A stretch of 64,000 nucleotides of DNA from Vibrio cincinnatiensis DSM 19608 (GTDB lineage Bacteria > Pseudomonadota > Gammaproteobacteria > Enterobacterales > Vibrionaceae). A program made the position numbers and the translations under genes. The stretch is from positions 158,083 to 222,082 of the forward strand of contig NZ_FUXB01000007.1 in NCBI RefSeq assembly GCF_900167345.1. The letters run 5' to 3'. Below, one piece after another: positions 30,072 through 39,932 of the stretch. The notes under the pieces were generated by a model that searched no databases, was not told the origin of the DNA, and was given only the letters and a program-made list of their open reading frames with translations. Position 1 is the stretch's first letter; every line of letters begins with the position of its first letter.

Positions 30072-31220
30072 TTAGGTCGTTAAGGTCAGAATGGAGCCGG
30101 GTAAAACCACAAATACCGCTAACAGATAAGCAGCAACGGCGGCTTTATTTTTAATCGCACAGTCAGAAATCCAATCGGCACCTTTCAGCGGGAGCTCTCG
30201 TAAGAATGGAACGCCAAAAATTAATAGCGTTGCCATCAAGTTAAAGACTAAGTGAACCAGCGCAATTTGTAGAGCAAAAACCGCAAACTCTCCGGATACT
30301 GCGGTTGCAGCTAACAGAGCGGTAATGCAAGTACCAATATTTGCGCCTAGCGTGAAAGGATAAACATCACGGACTTTGAGCACCCCTGAGCCGACTAAAG
30401 GAACGATGAGAGTGGTGGTTGTCGTAGAGGATTGAACGAGTACGGTGACAATGCTTCCAGAGGCGATGCCATGTAATGGACCTCGGCCAATGGCTTTTTG
30501 CAAAATTTCTTTAGCGGGACCAACCATGAGTTTTTTCATGAGTTTTCCCATGGCTAAGATAGCAAAGAAAATAATCAGAATACCGATCACTATCATAGCG
30601 ACTCCACCCCAAATATTACCGAGTGAAAACAGCTGAGACTGGAGAGTACTAATGATGGGCTTAGTGACAGGGCCAATGAAGTCTAATCCTTTCATGCTCA
30701 TATTGCCTGTCGACATGAGTGGAGAGACCAGCCAGTAGGATATTTTTTCTAATATCCCGAACATCATCTCCAATGGTAAGAAAATCAGCACCGCGAGTAA
30801 GTTGAAAAAATCATGAATGGTTGCACTGGCAAAGGCGCGTTTAAATTCATCTTTACAATGGGCATGTCCTAAACTGACCAGCGTATTCGTTACGGTTGTA
30901 CCAATATTCGCCCCCATCACCATTGGGATAGCTATTTCTACTGGTAGGCCACCTGCCACTAATCCGACAATGATGGACGTCACCGTACTGGACGACTGAA
31001 TGAGGGCCGTTGCCACCAAACCTATCATTAATCCTGCTACAGGGTGTGAAGCAAACGCAAAAAGTGCTTTGGCTTGCTCTCCTACTGACCATTTAAATCC
31101 ACTGCCGACCATCGCAACGGCAAGTAACAATAGGTACAGCATAAAGGCCAAGTTTATCCAACGTAGCCAGCGAGTCGTTGCGACGCTTGAATACGTTGTT
31201 GATGTCGCTTGGTTTATCAT
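30072..31220 (-). CDS. nptA: Na+/phosphate cotransporter
   Basis: NptA is a sodium-driven phosphate importer of the SLC34-like family, described in V. cholerae. The 382-residue protein has two inverted halves, each with the family motif: LIQSSSTVTSIIVG (about 62-75) and VLVQSSTTTTTLIVP. Each is followed by an ANIGT segment (MGANIGTTVTN and LGANIGTCITA). The ATG at 31220 is chosen, since GGAG lies six bases upstream and MINQATS is, as I recall, the Vibrio N-terminus; ATGs 12 and 30 bases upstream are less likely. It stands alone, divergent from nhaR. Confidence 0.9.
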   Translation of the reverse strand: MINQATSTTYSSVATTRWLRWINLAFMLYLLLLAVAMVGSGFKWSVGEQAKALFAFASHPVAGLMIGLVATALIQSSSTVTSIIVGLVAGGLPVEIAIPMVMGANIGTTVTNTLVSLGHAHCKDEFKRAFASATIHDFFNLLAVLIFLPLEMMFGILEKISYWLVSPLMSTGNMSMKGLDFIGPVTKPIISTLQSQLFSLGNIWGGVAMIVIGILIIFFAILAMGKLMKKLMVGPAKEILQKAIGRGPLHGIASGSIVTVLVQSSTTTTTLIVPLVGSGVLKVRDVYPFTLGANIGTCITALLAATAVSGEFAVFALQIALVHLVFNLMATLLIFGVPFLRELPLKGADWISDCAIKNKAAVAAYLLAVFVVLPGSILTLTT

Positions 31221-31593
31221 GGGGTTCTCCATTGACCTTATGAACACCATAGGTCGGTTGTTGAATCTGTGCGCGATAGTAGAACGGAAATATTTCAGTA
31301 ATATGACAAAGGCATGATTAAATGATGGTTTTGTTATTTACTTCTTATTTTGTTTAAGATTAATCTTCATCACTTTGATATTTAAAGGTTTTTATTTTTA
31401 TGTTTTGAATGGGAAAGGGGGTTTTCTAGATAATATCTGCTTTCTTATATGTCATGATCATGACGATTATGCATTTTCTTTTCGTTTTTACATGGCAATA
31501 AATTAACGACGTATCGGTATTATCGAAATGTTTGCAGTCAATCATGAGGTTTGTTATAACCACAACTTCACTTTTCATCTTGAAGCTCACGGT
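31221..31593. promoter_or_regulatory. Divergent nptA/nhaR region with a 14-bp palindrome
   Basis: 373 AT-rich bases without a credible gene. GTCATGATCATGAC (31451-31464) is a perfect palindrome about 130 bp before nhaR and fits a dimeric operator, but I cannot name the regulator. No clear Pho box was seen. Confidence 0.4.
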
Positions 31594-32490
31594 ATGTCAC
31601 ATCTCAACTATAACCATCTCTATTATTTCTGGATGGTATGTAAACAAGGCTCTGTCACGGGGGCGGCGGAAGCACTATTTTTAACACCTCAAACGGTTAC
31701 AGGCCAAATTAAGGCATTGGAAGAGCGATTAGAAGGCAAACTGACTAAGCGAAATGGGCGCAGTATTGAGCCAACGGAGTTAGGGCAGTTGGTGTTTAAA
31801 TATGCTGATCGTATGTTTGGGTTGAGCTATGAAATGCTGGATATCGTTAATTATAGTCAACGTGCTAATGTGTTGTTTGATGTAGGGGTCGCCGATGCGC
31901 TTTCTAAGCGTTTAGTGAGTAAAATATTAATGACGACCGTGCCGGAAGATAACCGAATTCACCTACGCTGCTTTGAGTCGACCCATGAATTGCTGCTTGA
32001 GCAGCTATCACAGCATAAATTAGACATGATCCTTTCCGATTGCCCTGTCGATTCAAGTCAGAGTCCGGGGCTTTTTAGTAAAAAACTGGGTGAAAGCCAT
32101 ATGGGGTTATTTTCAAGCAGTAAAGTGGATAGAAAGGCGTATCCCGCTATCTTAGCCAATCAAAAATTATTGATACCGGGCAGCCGGACTGCGATGGGAC
32201 GCAAAGTTCGCCAATGGTTTGAACGGAAAGGATTACAGCCTAATGTGTTGGGTGAGTTTGATGATGCGGCATTGATGAAGGCTTTTGCTTTGTATCATCC
32301 AGACGTTATTTTCATGGCCCCACTATTACTGCGTTCAGAAATGGAGCAAGAAGGAACGTTGCATTTGATCAGCCAAATAGAAGAAATTAAAGAGGAATAT
32401 TACGTAATTTTTGCTGAGCGGATGATTCAACATCCGGCAGTAAAAAGTGTGTGTGATGCTGATTTTCAACATTTTTTTGAGCAAATATAA
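31594..32490 (+). CDS. nhaR: LysR-type regulator NhaR
   Basis: NhaR is a LysR-family activator that in E. coli responds to Na+ and drives nhaA; it also affects biofilm polysaccharide. The 298-residue protein begins [34 protein letters not shown], the NhaR winged-helix segment. It continues with [15 protein letters not shown] and [19 protein letters not shown] in the sensor domain. An in-frame extension of 22 codons upstream is not conserved and was rejected. nhaA is not next to it, unlike E. coli. hlyU follows about 300 bp later. Confidence 0.93.
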   Translation: MSHLNYNHLYYFWMVCKQGSVTGAAEALFLTPQTVTGQIKALEERLEGKLTKRNGRSIEPTELGQLVFKYADRMFGLSYEMLDIVNYSQRANVLFDVGVADALSKRLVSKILMTTVPEDNRIHLRCFESTHELLLEQLSQHKLDMILSDCPVDSSQSPGLFSKKLGESHMGLFSSSKVDRKAYPAILANQKLLIPGSRTAMGRKVRQWFERKGLQPNVLGEFDDAALMKAFALYHPDVIFMAPLLLRSEMEQEGTLHLISQIEEIKEEYYVIFAERMIQHPAVKSVCDADFQHFFEQI

Positions 32491-32786
32491 CTGGTCGAGG
32501 CACCCTGAGGTTCGCTTTTATGGTACGTTTTGGGTGTATATTATTGTTAACAAATAGATTACTATCTGCCAGATCGGGCGACTTGATAAGGTAGCGTCTG
32601 CTGTTATTTTATCTGTTCGATATATTTAAGTGTCCCTCTGTAGCTGTTCACTTACTTCTCTACGTTTATTGCCCGGCTAGAAAATGTCAGAGCAGTAAGG
32701 TGTGACTTACTCGCCTTGGGTTTTGGTGAGTCAAACAGTGCGTGGGTATGGGGTAGCTTAAGTGGTTATGAAAAAGAGGCTTACTC
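32491..32786. other. nhaR-hlyU intergenic region
   Basis: 296 bp without a gene. An imperfect inverted repeat, TGACTTACTC / GTGAGTCA (32703-32733), lies about 60-80 bp before hlyU and could be part of its control region; no regulator is assigned. Confidence 0.3.
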
Positions 32787-33083
32787 ATGAACCTAGAACA
32801 AATGGAACAGAACTCCACTCAAGCAGTGGTGTTATTAAAAGCCATGGCAAATGAGAGGCGGCTGCAAATTCTGTGCTTATTACACAATCAGGAACTCTCC
32901 GTTGGTGAGTTGTGTGGAAAGTTAGAGTTGAGCCAGTCGGCGTTGTCACAGCACTTGGCTTGGCTAAGAAGGGATGGCTTAGTTGAGACGCGCAAAGAAG
33001 CGCAAACCGTGTTTTATACGTTAAGCAGTAGCGAAGTAAAAGCCATGATTGAGTTGTTACATCGTTTATATTGTTCTCACTGA
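32787..33083 (+). CDS. hlyU: ArsR-family virulence/hemolysin regulator HlyU
   Basis: HlyU is a small winged-helix activator of hemolysin and RTX toxin genes in Vibrio that acts by displacing H-NS. The 98 residues are a single ArsR fold with recognition helix LSQSALSQHLAWLRRDGLV (about 48-66). C30 and C96 correspond, with an offset of eight, to the redox-sensitive C38 and C104 reported for V. cholerae HlyU; an extra C43 is present. No metal-binding ArsR cysteine pair is seen. The hemolysin genes themselves are not in this window. Position after nhaR matches V. cholerae VC0678. Confidence 0.9.
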   Translation: MNLEQMEQNSTQAVVLLKAMANERRLQILCLLHNQELSVGELCGKLELSQSALSQHLAWLRRDGLVETRKEAQTVFYTLSSSEVKAMIELLHRLYCSH

Positions 33084-33138
33084 ACTCGATGATGTGGGGA
33101 TGGGTTTAGCGGAAAAAGCTAAAAAATAGAGATAAAAT

Positions 33139-33164
33139 AAAAAACCGGCCTTAGCCGGTTTTTT
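33139..33164. terminator. Bidirectional terminator between hlyU and rpsT
   Basis: AAAAAACCGGC-CTTA-GCCGGTTTTTT, a perfect stem with A and T runs, between convergent genes. Confidence 0.9.
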
Positions 33165-33187
33165 CATCACTGAGAAATCAAACTCAA

Positions 33188-33448
33188 TTATAGAGCTTTG
33201 ATCGCTGCAGAGAAGCGAGACTTATGACGAGCTGCTTTATTCTTATGAATAAGGCCTTTAGTCGCCATGCGGTCAAGGATTGGTGTAACGACTGCAAACG
33301 CAGCAGTTGCAGCTTCTTTGTCGCCAGCAGCAATTGCAGCAACAGTTTTTTTCATGTAAGTGCGCATCATTGAACGACGGCTAGCATTGTGCTGACGGCG
33401 TTTTTCAGATTGGATAGCGCGCTTCTTAGCAGATTTGTTATTTGCCAA
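33188..33448 (-). CDS. rpsT: 30S ribosomal protein S20
   Basis: S20 is a primary 16S rRNA-binding protein. The 86-residue basic product has the family core [30 protein letters not shown] and [14 protein letters not shown]. The start is TTG at 33448 with GGAG eight bases upstream. E. coli rpsT also starts with UUG, and the weak start is part of its translational autoregulation. A longer reading from 33463 adds five residues absent in the family. A bidirectional terminator follows. Confidence 0.95.
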   Translation of the reverse strand: MANNKSAKKRAIQSEKRRQHNASRRSMMRTYMKKTVAAIAAGDKEAATAAFAVVTPILDRMATKGLIHKNKAARHKSRFSAAIKAL

Positions 33449-33496
33449 GGGTCTAACTCCCAAAAACTTTAGTTCGGTGACAATTTAAGGGCCGGA

Positions 33497-33525
33497 AATA
33501 TCCCTTATTTGCACTTAAATGTCAA
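33497..33525 (-). promoter_or_regulatory. Promoter for rpsT
   Basis: On the minus strand, an exact TTGACA (33525-33520), a 17-bp spacer and GATATT (33502-33497), about 50 bp before the rpsT start. Confidence 0.5.
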
Positions 33526-33796
33526 ATGATTTGTGCAAAAACCCGTCTAAACCAAACAAGTTTGGTATCACAAGGCCTTCACGGTTAAGATGGCGTGGAT
33601 TCTAACAGTATTTTTTTACCAATGCTAATACTTATCCGGATCTTACGCTGACATTCTTTGACTCAATAGTGAGAGATAATCACTAAGTGAATAAACTGAC
33701 TGGTATTTATAGAAGACGAAGCCTTGATAATCAGGCTTCTTGATTCTGTGGTATTGGTTGTTGGCTGGCTCTTTTCGCTGATTTTTCGAGGTTACT
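33526..33796. other. rpsT-murJ divergent region
   Basis: Remaining part of the 348-bp gap between rpsT and murJ. No gene is credible. Further rpsT promoter elements (TAGAAT, minus strand, near 33600) and the murJ promoter are expected here but none is certain. Confidence 0.3.
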
Positions 33797-35365
33797 GTGA
33801 GTAAACGTTTACTCAAGTCTGGCATCATTGTGAGTGCTATGACATTTATTTCCCGTGTCTTGGGATTAGTTCGTGATGTTGTTGTGGCGAATTTAATGGG
33901 CGCAGGGGCGAGCGCAGATGTGTTTTTCTTTGCCAACCGTATTCCTAATTTTTTGCGCCGTCTATTTGCTGAAGGGGCTTTTTCTCAGGCTTTCGTTCCC
34001 GTTTTAACGGAATACCACGCTTCCGGAGACAAAGAAAAAACCCGAGCATTGATTGCTAAAGTGTCAGGCACCTTAGGTGTCCTCGTCACGGTGGTGACGC
34101 TACTTGGTATCGTTTTTTCTGGTGTCGTAACGGCACTATTTGGTGCAGGTTGGTTTTTGGATTGGCTAAATGGTGGCCCAGCCGCGGAAAAGTTTGAGTT
34201 AGCCAGCTTATTGCTGAAAATTACTTTCCCTTATTTGTGGTTTATCACTTTTGTTGCTTTATCCGGTGCGATTCTCAATACGTTAGGAAAATTTGCGGTC
34301 TCTTCCTTCACTCCTGTTTTTCTGAACGTCATGATGATTTTATCCGCATGGTATATTTCGCCTAGCCTCGCCAAGCCAGAGGTGGGTTTAGCCATTGGGG
34401 TCTTTTTAGGCGGTTTGGTGCAATTTTTATTTCAACTGCCTTTTTTAATCAAAGCCGGCATGTTGGTTAAGCCGAAATGGGGATGGAAAGATCCCGGCGT
34501 GGTGAAAATTCGTACCTTGATGATACCAGCATTATTTGGCGTATCAGTTAGCCAGATTAACCTGTTATTTGATTCTTTTGTTGCCAGTTTCTTGCAAACT
34601 GGTTCGATCAGTTGGCTCTATTACTCTGATCGGTTATTAGAATTTCCATTAGGTTTATTTGGTATTGCCATCGCAACGGTTATTTTACCCGCTCTATCTC
34701 GTAAACATGTCGATGCGCATCAAACTGGGTTTGCACAAACCATGGATTGGGGGGTACGGATGGTGATTCTACTCGGCATTCCAGCCATGTTAGGCTTAAT
34801 GGTATTAGCTAAACCTATGTTGATGGTGCTTTTCATGCGTGGTGAATTCACCGCCAGTGATGTACAGCAAGCTTCATTGTCTTTATTTGCTTACTCCGCC
34901 GGTTTGCTGAATTTTATGTTAATTAAGGTGTTAGCACCGGGGTACTACTCTCGGCAAGATACCAAAACCCCCGTACGTTACGGCATTATATCGATGTTAA
35001 GTAATATCGTGTTCAACGCCATTTTGGCTTGGTTTTATGGGTATGTGGGGCTCGCGGTGGCTACTGCACTTTCTGCTTTTATTAATATGGCTCTGTTATA
35101 TCGAGGTTTGCATCGTCAAGGCGTGTATCGAGTGAGTCGTCAAACGGTGTGGTTTGTGGTTCGTTTGATTTTAGCCGGTGCAGTTATGGTGACAGCCATC
35201 TATTGGCAATTGGAGGCTATGCCAGTCTGGTTAGAATGGGGATTAACCCAACGAACTTTGACTTTAAGTGGTCTCATTGTCTTTGGTGCCTTAGCTTACC
35301 TTCTGAGTGCTTTGCTCTTTGGGGTCCGAGTAAAAGACCTAAAAGCCGCGACAGAAGAGAGATAG
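33797..35365 (+). CDS. murJ: Lipid II flippase MurJ
   Basis: MurJ (MviN) flips lipid II, the peptidoglycan precursor, across the inner membrane. The 522-residue protein has about 14 membrane segments of the MOP superfamily. The N-terminus SGIIVSAMTFISRVLGLVRDVVVA and the loop segment FFFANRIPNFLRRLFAEGAFSQAFVPVL are typical and include the essential arginines. The start is GTG with CGAGG five bases upstream. ribF follows after 65 bp, as in V. cholerae. Confidence 0.97.
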   Translation: MSKRLLKSGIIVSAMTFISRVLGLVRDVVVANLMGAGASADVFFFANRIPNFLRRLFAEGAFSQAFVPVLTEYHASGDKEKTRALIAKVSGTLGVLVTVVTLLGIVFSGVVTALFGAGWFLDWLNGGPAAEKFELASLLLKITFPYLWFITFVALSGAILNTLGKFAVSSFTPVFLNVMMILSAWYISPSLAKPEVGLAIGVFLGGLVQFLFQLPFLIKAGMLVKPKWGWKDPGVVKIRTLMIPALFGVSVSQINLLFDSFVASFLQTGSISWLYYSDRLLEFPLGLFGIAIATVILPALSRKHVDAHQTGFAQTMDWGVRMVILLGIPAMLGLMVLAKPMLMVLFMRGEFTASDVQQASLSLFAYSAGLLNFMLIKVLAPGYYSRQDTKTPVRYGIISMLSNIVFNAILAWFYGYVGLAVATALSAFINMALLYRGLHRQGVYRVSRQTVWFVVRLILAGAVMVTAIYWQLEAMPVWLEWGLTQRTLTLSGLIVFGALAYLLSALLFGVRVKDLKAATEER

Positions 35366-35371
35366 TTAAGG

Positions 35372-35377
35372 TATAAT
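35372..35377 (+). promoter_or_regulatory. Possible -10 element for ribF
   Basis: An exact TATAAT just after the murJ stop; no good -35 at 16-18 bp. It may start the ribF-ileS-lspA unit. Confidence 0.4.
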
Positions 35378-35430
35378 CCGCCAGTTTTACACCCATATAA
35401 TTGAGAACAATAGGTTTTAAGCGTATTGCA

Positions 35431-36399
35431 ATGGAATTGATCCGCGGTATTCATAACATTAAGCCTCATCACCATGGCTGCGTACTGACCATCGGTAATT
35501 TTGATGGCGTGCACCTTGGGCATCAGAAAGTGTTAAGTCAGGTATCCAAACAAGCAAAGCAACTGAATTTGCCTTCGGTGGTGATGACGTTTGAACCGCA
35601 GCCGATGGAGCTCTTTCTCAAAGAGCGTGCACCAGCTCGGTTAACTCGATTGAGAGATAAATTTGTTCAATTGGGAAAATTAGGGCTTGATCGCTTGTTG
35701 TGTGTCAATTTTAATCATCATTTTGCCAATTTAGATGCTCAGGCCTTTATTCGTGACTTGTTGGTCACCCAATTGGGTGTTAAGTTTCTGGTAGTAGGAG
35801 ATGATTTCTGCTTCGGGCAAGGCCGTAAAGGTGATTTTGCCATGCTTCGTCAAGCGGGAAAACAATATGGCTTTGAGGTTGTGAATACGCACAGTTTTTG
35901 TGTTGAGCATGCTCGAGTGAGTAGTACCTTAATAAGAGAAGCGCTGGCTGCTGATGATCTCCCTCTTGCTGCCAGTATGCTGGGAAGAGATTACAGTATC
36001 AGTGGCCGAGTTTCTCATGGTCGAAAATTAGGTCGTACCATTGGTTTTCCGACCGCCAATATTCCTCTAAAACGATGTGTTTCTCCTGTGTCTGGAGTTT
36101 ATGTGGTTCAAGCATATGGTTTGGGAGAACAACCGATTGGGGGGGTGGCGAATATAGGTCAACGGCCCACGGTTAATGGTATTCGCCAACAATTGGAAGT
36201 GCATCTATTTAACTTTCAAGGCAACTTGTACGGAAAACAGCTCGAAGTCGCGCTCTTACATAAGCTACGTGATGAACGTAAGTTTGAGTCATTTGATGCG
36301 CTCAAACAACAAATTGAATTGGATGCTGAGGCAGCAAGGGTGTGGCTGCGTCAGCTTTACAGTGCGTCGGTTGATTCCACCGATACACATAATGTCTAA
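35431..36399 (+). CDS. ribF: Bifunctional riboflavin kinase / FAD synthetase
   Basis: RibF phosphorylates riboflavin to FMN and adenylates FMN to FAD. The 322-residue protein has an N-terminal adenylyltransferase domain (about 1-185) with TIGNFDGVHLGHQ. The C-terminal kinase domain (about 186-310) has GRTIGFPTANIPL and ANIGQRPTVNG. The ATG at 35431 gives the family N-terminus MELIRGIHNI; a TTG 30 bases upstream is less likely. A good -10 (TATAAT, 35372-35377) lies 54 bp before it. ileS begins 30 bp after the stop. Confidence 0.96.
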   Translation: MELIRGIHNIKPHHHGCVLTIGNFDGVHLGHQKVLSQVSKQAKQLNLPSVVMTFEPQPMELFLKERAPARLTRLRDKFVQLGKLGLDRLLCVNFNHHFANLDAQAFIRDLLVTQLGVKFLVVGDDFCFGQGRKGDFAMLRQAGKQYGFEVVNTHSFCVEHARVSSTLIREALAADDLPLAASMLGRDYSISGRVSHGRKLGRTIGFPTANIPLKRCVSPVSGVYVVQAYGLGEQPIGGVANIGQRPTVNGIRQQLEVHLFNFQGNLYGKQLEVALLHKLRDERKFESFDALKQQIELDAEAARVWLRQLYSASVDSTDTHNV

Positions 36400-36429
36400 C
36401 TTCGCCCAATAGAACGGAATTAAGAATCG

Positions 36430-39276
36430 ATGAGTGAATATAAAGATACCCTGAACTTACCTGAAACAGGGTTTCCAATGCGCGGCGATCTGGCTAAACG
36501 TGAGCCAGAAATGCTAAAACGTTGGTACAAAGAAGATCTATACGGAGCGATCCGTCAAGCCAAACAAGGCAAAAAATCATTCGTATTACACGATGGCCCT
36601 CCTTATGCCAACGGTGATATTCACATTGGTCACGCACTCAACAAGATTCTTAAAGACATTATTATTAAATCCAAGACACTTTCAGGTTTTGACGCCCCTT
36701 ATATTCCCGGTTGGGATTGCCACGGTTTGCCTATCGAATTGATGGTTGAGAAAAAAGTGGGCAAACCCGGTCAGAAAGTGACGGCAGCGGAGTTTCGTGA
36801 AAAGTGCCGTGAATATGCGGCAGGGCAAGTTGAAGGCCAGAAAGAAGGTTTTAAACGCCTCGGTATTTTAGGCGAGTGGGATAAACCGTATCGCACTATG
36901 GATTTTGCAACCGAAGCGAACATTATTCGTGCTTTGGGACAAATTGCCGATAATGGCCACCTACTTAAAGGGTTTAAGCCGGTTCACTGGTGTACCGACT
37001 GTGGTTCGGCGTTGGCTGAAGCTGAGGTGGAATACAAAAATAAAGTTTCTCCTTCTATTGATGTCCGTTTTAAAGCGGCTGATCCTGAAGCGGTACTCAG
37101 TAAATTTAGTTTAGCGCAAGGCCATACTGGTCATGGTGACTTATCTATTGTTATCTGGACGACAACCCCTTGGACATTACCTGCAAACCGTGCCGTTTGT
37201 TTGCGTGATGATCTTGAATATGTGTTGATCCAAGTTGAAGGTGAACAAGCCGAGCGAATCATCGTTGCAGCAGAATTGGCCAAAGAGGTGATGGATCGTG
37301 CGGGTATTGAACATTTCCATAACCTAGGTTTTGCGAAAGGGGCGGATCTTGAACTGACTCAATACCAACACCCATTCTACGATTTTACTGTGCCTGCGGT
37401 CTTAGGTGATCATGTTACAACTGAATCAGGTACGGGTGTGGTGCATACTGCCCCAGGCCATGGTCAAGAAGACTTTGCAGTCGGTCAAAAATATGGTTTG
37501 GAAGTCGCTAACCCTGTCGGTTCTAACGGTGTTTATCTTCCGGATACAGAACTGTTTGCTGGTCAGCACGTATTTAAAGCCAATGATGCGGTTGTTGAGG
37601 TGCTGAAAGAAAGAGGGGCGCTGTTACATCACCATGCGTATGAGCACAGTTACCCACACTGCTGGCGTCATAAAACGCCGATCATTTTCCGTGCTACCCC
37701 GCAGTGGTTTGTATCGATGGATCAAGCCGGGTTACGTGAGCAAGCACTAAGTGAAATTAAAGGCGTGAAATGGATGCCTGATTGGGGTCAAAGCCGAATT
37801 GAAGGCATGGTCGAAGGTCGTCCTGAATGGTGTATTTCTCGTCAACGGACATGGGGTGTACCGATTGCCCTGTTTGTTCATAAAGAGACGGCTGAGCTGC
37901 ATCCTGAGTCACCAGCACTGATTGAAAAAGTTGCTCAGTTGGTTGAACAAAAAGGGATTCAAGCATGGTGGGATCTTGATACCACCGAGTTCTTGGGTAG
38001 CGATGCTGATCAGTATGAAAAAGTGCTGGATACGTTGGATGTCTGGTTTGATTCCGGTGTGACACACTATGCGGTTGTAGACAATCGACCCGAATTTAAT
38101 GGTGCTCAGGCTGATATGTATCTAGAAGGCTCTGATCAACATCGCGGTTGGTTCCAATCTTCATTGATTTCATCGGTCGCCATGAAAGGTAAAGCGCCAT
38201 ATAAAGAGGTGTTAACCCATGGTTTTGTGGTGGATGGACAAGGGCGTAAAATGTCTAAGTCGATCGGTAACGTTGTTGCACCGAAAGATGTGACCAATAA
38301 ACTAGGGGCAGATATTCTACGTTTGTGGGTCGCTTCAACTGATTATACGGGCGAAGTCGCCGTTTCTGATGAAATATTAAAACGTAGTGCAGATGCGTAT
38401 CGCCGAATCCGTAATACTGCTCGTTTCTTCTTAGCGAACTTGAATGGGTTTAATCCAGCCACGGATATGATTCCTGCACAAGAGATGGTGGCATTGGATC
38501 GTTGGGCCGTCGCAAGAGCTTTAGCTGCGCAGCAGGAAATTATTAAAGCGTATGAAGAATACAACACTCACGCGGTAGTACAGCGCTTGATGCACTTTTG
38601 TTCTATTGAAATGGGCTCTTTCTATCTCGATGTGATCAAAGACCGCCAATACACCGCGAAGCGTGGTGGTCATGCGCAACGCAGTTGCCAAACAGCGCTT
38701 TATTATATTGTTGAAGCTTTAGTGCGTTGGATGGCACCGATTATGTCATTTACCGCCGATGAAATTTGGAATGCGATGCCACCATTACAAGCCAATGGTG
38801 AAAAACGTAGCCAGTTTGTCTTTGTGACCGAGTGGTATCAGGACCTGTTCGCATTAGATGAGAATGAAGTACTCAGCAGTGCCTTCTGGAATGATATTCA
38901 GGATGTTCGTGGTGCAGTGAATAAACTGCTAGAAAATGCTCGTAGTGAAAAAACTATTGGGGGTTCACTACAAGCAGAAGTCACTCTTTTTGCTGAACCC
39001 GCATTAGTTGAGAAACTCAGTAAATTGCAAGATGAACTGCGTTTTGTATTGTTAACCTCGAAAGCCACAGTAAAAGCGCTGGAAGAGAAGAGCGATGCAG
39101 CACAAGCAACAGAGATTGAAGGCTTGTTTGTTCAGGTGAGCAAAATTGAGGCAGAGAAATGCGATCGTTGTTGGCATTACACCTCTGATGTCGGCTCTAT
39201 CCAAGGTCACGAAACGATTTGTGGTCGCTGTGTCTCTAACGTAGAAGGCGAAGGTGAACAACGTCAGTTTGCGTAA
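36430..39276 (+). CDS. ileS: Isoleucine--tRNA ligase
   Basis: IleRS charges tRNA(Ile) and edits mischarged valine. The 948-residue class I enzyme has [11 protein letters not shown] (HIGH motif, about residues 62-72). The CP1 editing domain contains the [10 protein letters not shown] region (about 242-251), and the KMSKS motif reads [12 protein letters not shown]-terminal zinc site closes the protein, with CDRCWHY and CGRC (about 909-931). The zinc site and length mark the eubacterial type (E. coli 938). lspA follows after 15 bases. Confidence 0.98.
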   Translation: MSEYKDTLNLPETGFPMRGDLAKREPEMLKRWYKEDLYGAIRQAKQGKKSFVLHDGPPYANGDIHIGHALNKILKDIIIKSKTLSGFDAPYIPGWDCHGLPIELMVEKKVGKPGQKVTAAEFREKCREYAAGQVEGQKEGFKRLGILGEWDKPYRTMDFATEANIIRALGQIADNGHLLKGFKPVHWCTDCGSALAEAEVEYKNKVSPSIDVRFKAADPEAVLSKFSLAQGHTGHGDLSIVIWTTTPWTLPANRAVCLRDDLEYVLIQVEGEQAERIIVAAELAKEVMDRAGIEHFHNLGFAKGADLELTQYQHPFYDFTVPAVLGDHVTTESGTGVVHTAPGHGQEDFAVGQKYGLEVANPVGSNGVYLPDTELFAGQHVFKANDAVVEVLKERGALLHHHAYEHSYPHCWRHKTPIIFRATPQWFVSMDQAGLREQALSEIKGVKWMPDWGQSRIEGMVEGRPEWCISRQRTWGVPIALFVHKETAELHPESPALIEKVAQLVEQKGIQAWWDLDTTEFLGSDADQYEKVLDTLDVWFDSGVTHYAVVDNRPEFNGAQADMYLEGSDQHRGWFQSSLISSVAMKGKAPYKEVLTHGFVVDGQGRKMSKSIGNVVAPKDVTNKLGADILRLWVASTDYTGEVAVSDEILKRSADAYRRIRNTARFFLANLNGFNPATDMIPAQEMVALDRWAVARALAAQQEIIKAYEEYNTHAVVQRLMHFCSIEMGSFYLDVIKDRQYTAKRGGHAQRSCQTALYYIVEALVRWMAPIMSFTADEIWNAMPPLQANGEKRSQFVFVTEWYQDLFALDENEVLSSAFWNDIQDVRGAVNKLLENARSEKTIGGSLQAEVTLFAEPALVEKLSKLQDELRFVLLTSKATVKALEEKSDAAQATEIEGLFVQVSKIEAEKCDRCWHYTSDVGSIQGHETICGRCVSNVEGEGEQRQFA

Positions 39277-39291
39277 TTTCAAGGCGAGAGT

Positions 39292-39792
39292 ATGACTCAA
39301 CAAGCATTGTCATTAAAACAATCAGGAGCGCGCTGGCTATGGCTAGCGTTACTCGTATTCCTTGCGGATATTGGTATTAAACTGTTAGTGATGAATAAAA
39401 TGGGTTATGGCTGGGGGAACCGTATTGAAGTTCTTCCTTTCTTTAATCTTCTTTATGTTCATAACTACGGTGCTGCCTTTAGCTTCTTGAGCGATCAAGC
39501 GGGCTGGCAACGTTGGTTCTTTACTGGCATTGCCGTAGGCGTTGTTGGATTGTTAGTGTATTGGATGCGACACTTACCCGCCTCGGAAAAATGGAACAAT
39601 ATTGCTTACGCACTGATCATTGGTGGGGCGGTCGGGAATGTATTTGACCGAGTGGTCCACGGTTTTGTGGTAGATTATCTCGATTTCTACTGGGGAACTT
39701 ATCACTGGCCCGCGTTTAATTTAGCTGATAGTACCATCTGCATTGGTGCGGCTATGATTGTGTTTGATAGTTTTCGAACGAAAAAACAGTGA
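39292..39792 (+). CDS. lspA: Lipoprotein signal peptidase (signal peptidase II)
   Basis: LspA cleaves the signal peptide of diacylated prolipoproteins in the inner membrane. The 166-residue protein has four membrane segments. The two catalytic aspartates lie in [18 protein letters not shown] and [11 protein letters not shown]. It works after Lgt, which is also encoded in this window; NlpI, BamD and the DUF2799 protein are visible clients. It is 15 bases after ileS, as in E. coli, and is followed by a terminator-like hairpin. Confidence 0.97.
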   Translation: MTQQALSLKQSGARWLWLALLVFLADIGIKLLVMNKMGYGWGNRIEVLPFFNLLYVHNYGAAFSFLSDQAGWQRWFFTGIAVGVVGLLVYWMRHLPASEKWNNIAYALIIGGAVGNVFDRVVHGFVVDYLDFYWGTYHWPAFNLADSTICIGAAMIVFDSFRTKKQ

Positions 39793-39823
39793 ATTTCGTC
39801 TGATGCGAATTGAATAACCTTAG

Positions 39824-39854
39824 GCGTCGCCCGTTGATTCGGTCGGCGCTTTTT
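39824..39854 (+). terminator. Internal terminator between lspA and fkpB
   Basis: GCGTCGCCCG / CGGTCGGCGC stem (one mismatch, one G-T) with a TTGATT loop and TTTTT. It may reduce fkpB-ispH expression relative to ileS-lspA. Confidence 0.65.
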
Positions 39855-39932
39855 GTTAGAAAGACGTTTAACAAAATAAATAGAACAAACCGAGCCATTA
39901 AGAGTCGGTCTACCCTTTTAAGGAAGCCTAAC

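Noticed and set aside
31000..31317. 105-codon plus-strand frame over the nptA start
   Set aside because: Antisense to the membrane segments of NptA; hydrophobic codon mirror, no homology.
33643..33936. 97-codon minus-strand frame over the rpsT-murJ gap
   Set aside because: Half of it is antisense to the murJ start; composition is unlike a protein.
35366..35430. Possible FMN riboswitch before ribF
   Set aside because: The gap is only 65 bp, too short for an RFN element.
36400..36429. Possible T-box leader before ileS
   Set aside because: Only 30 bp, no leader structure; T-boxes are also not usual for Vibrio ileS.
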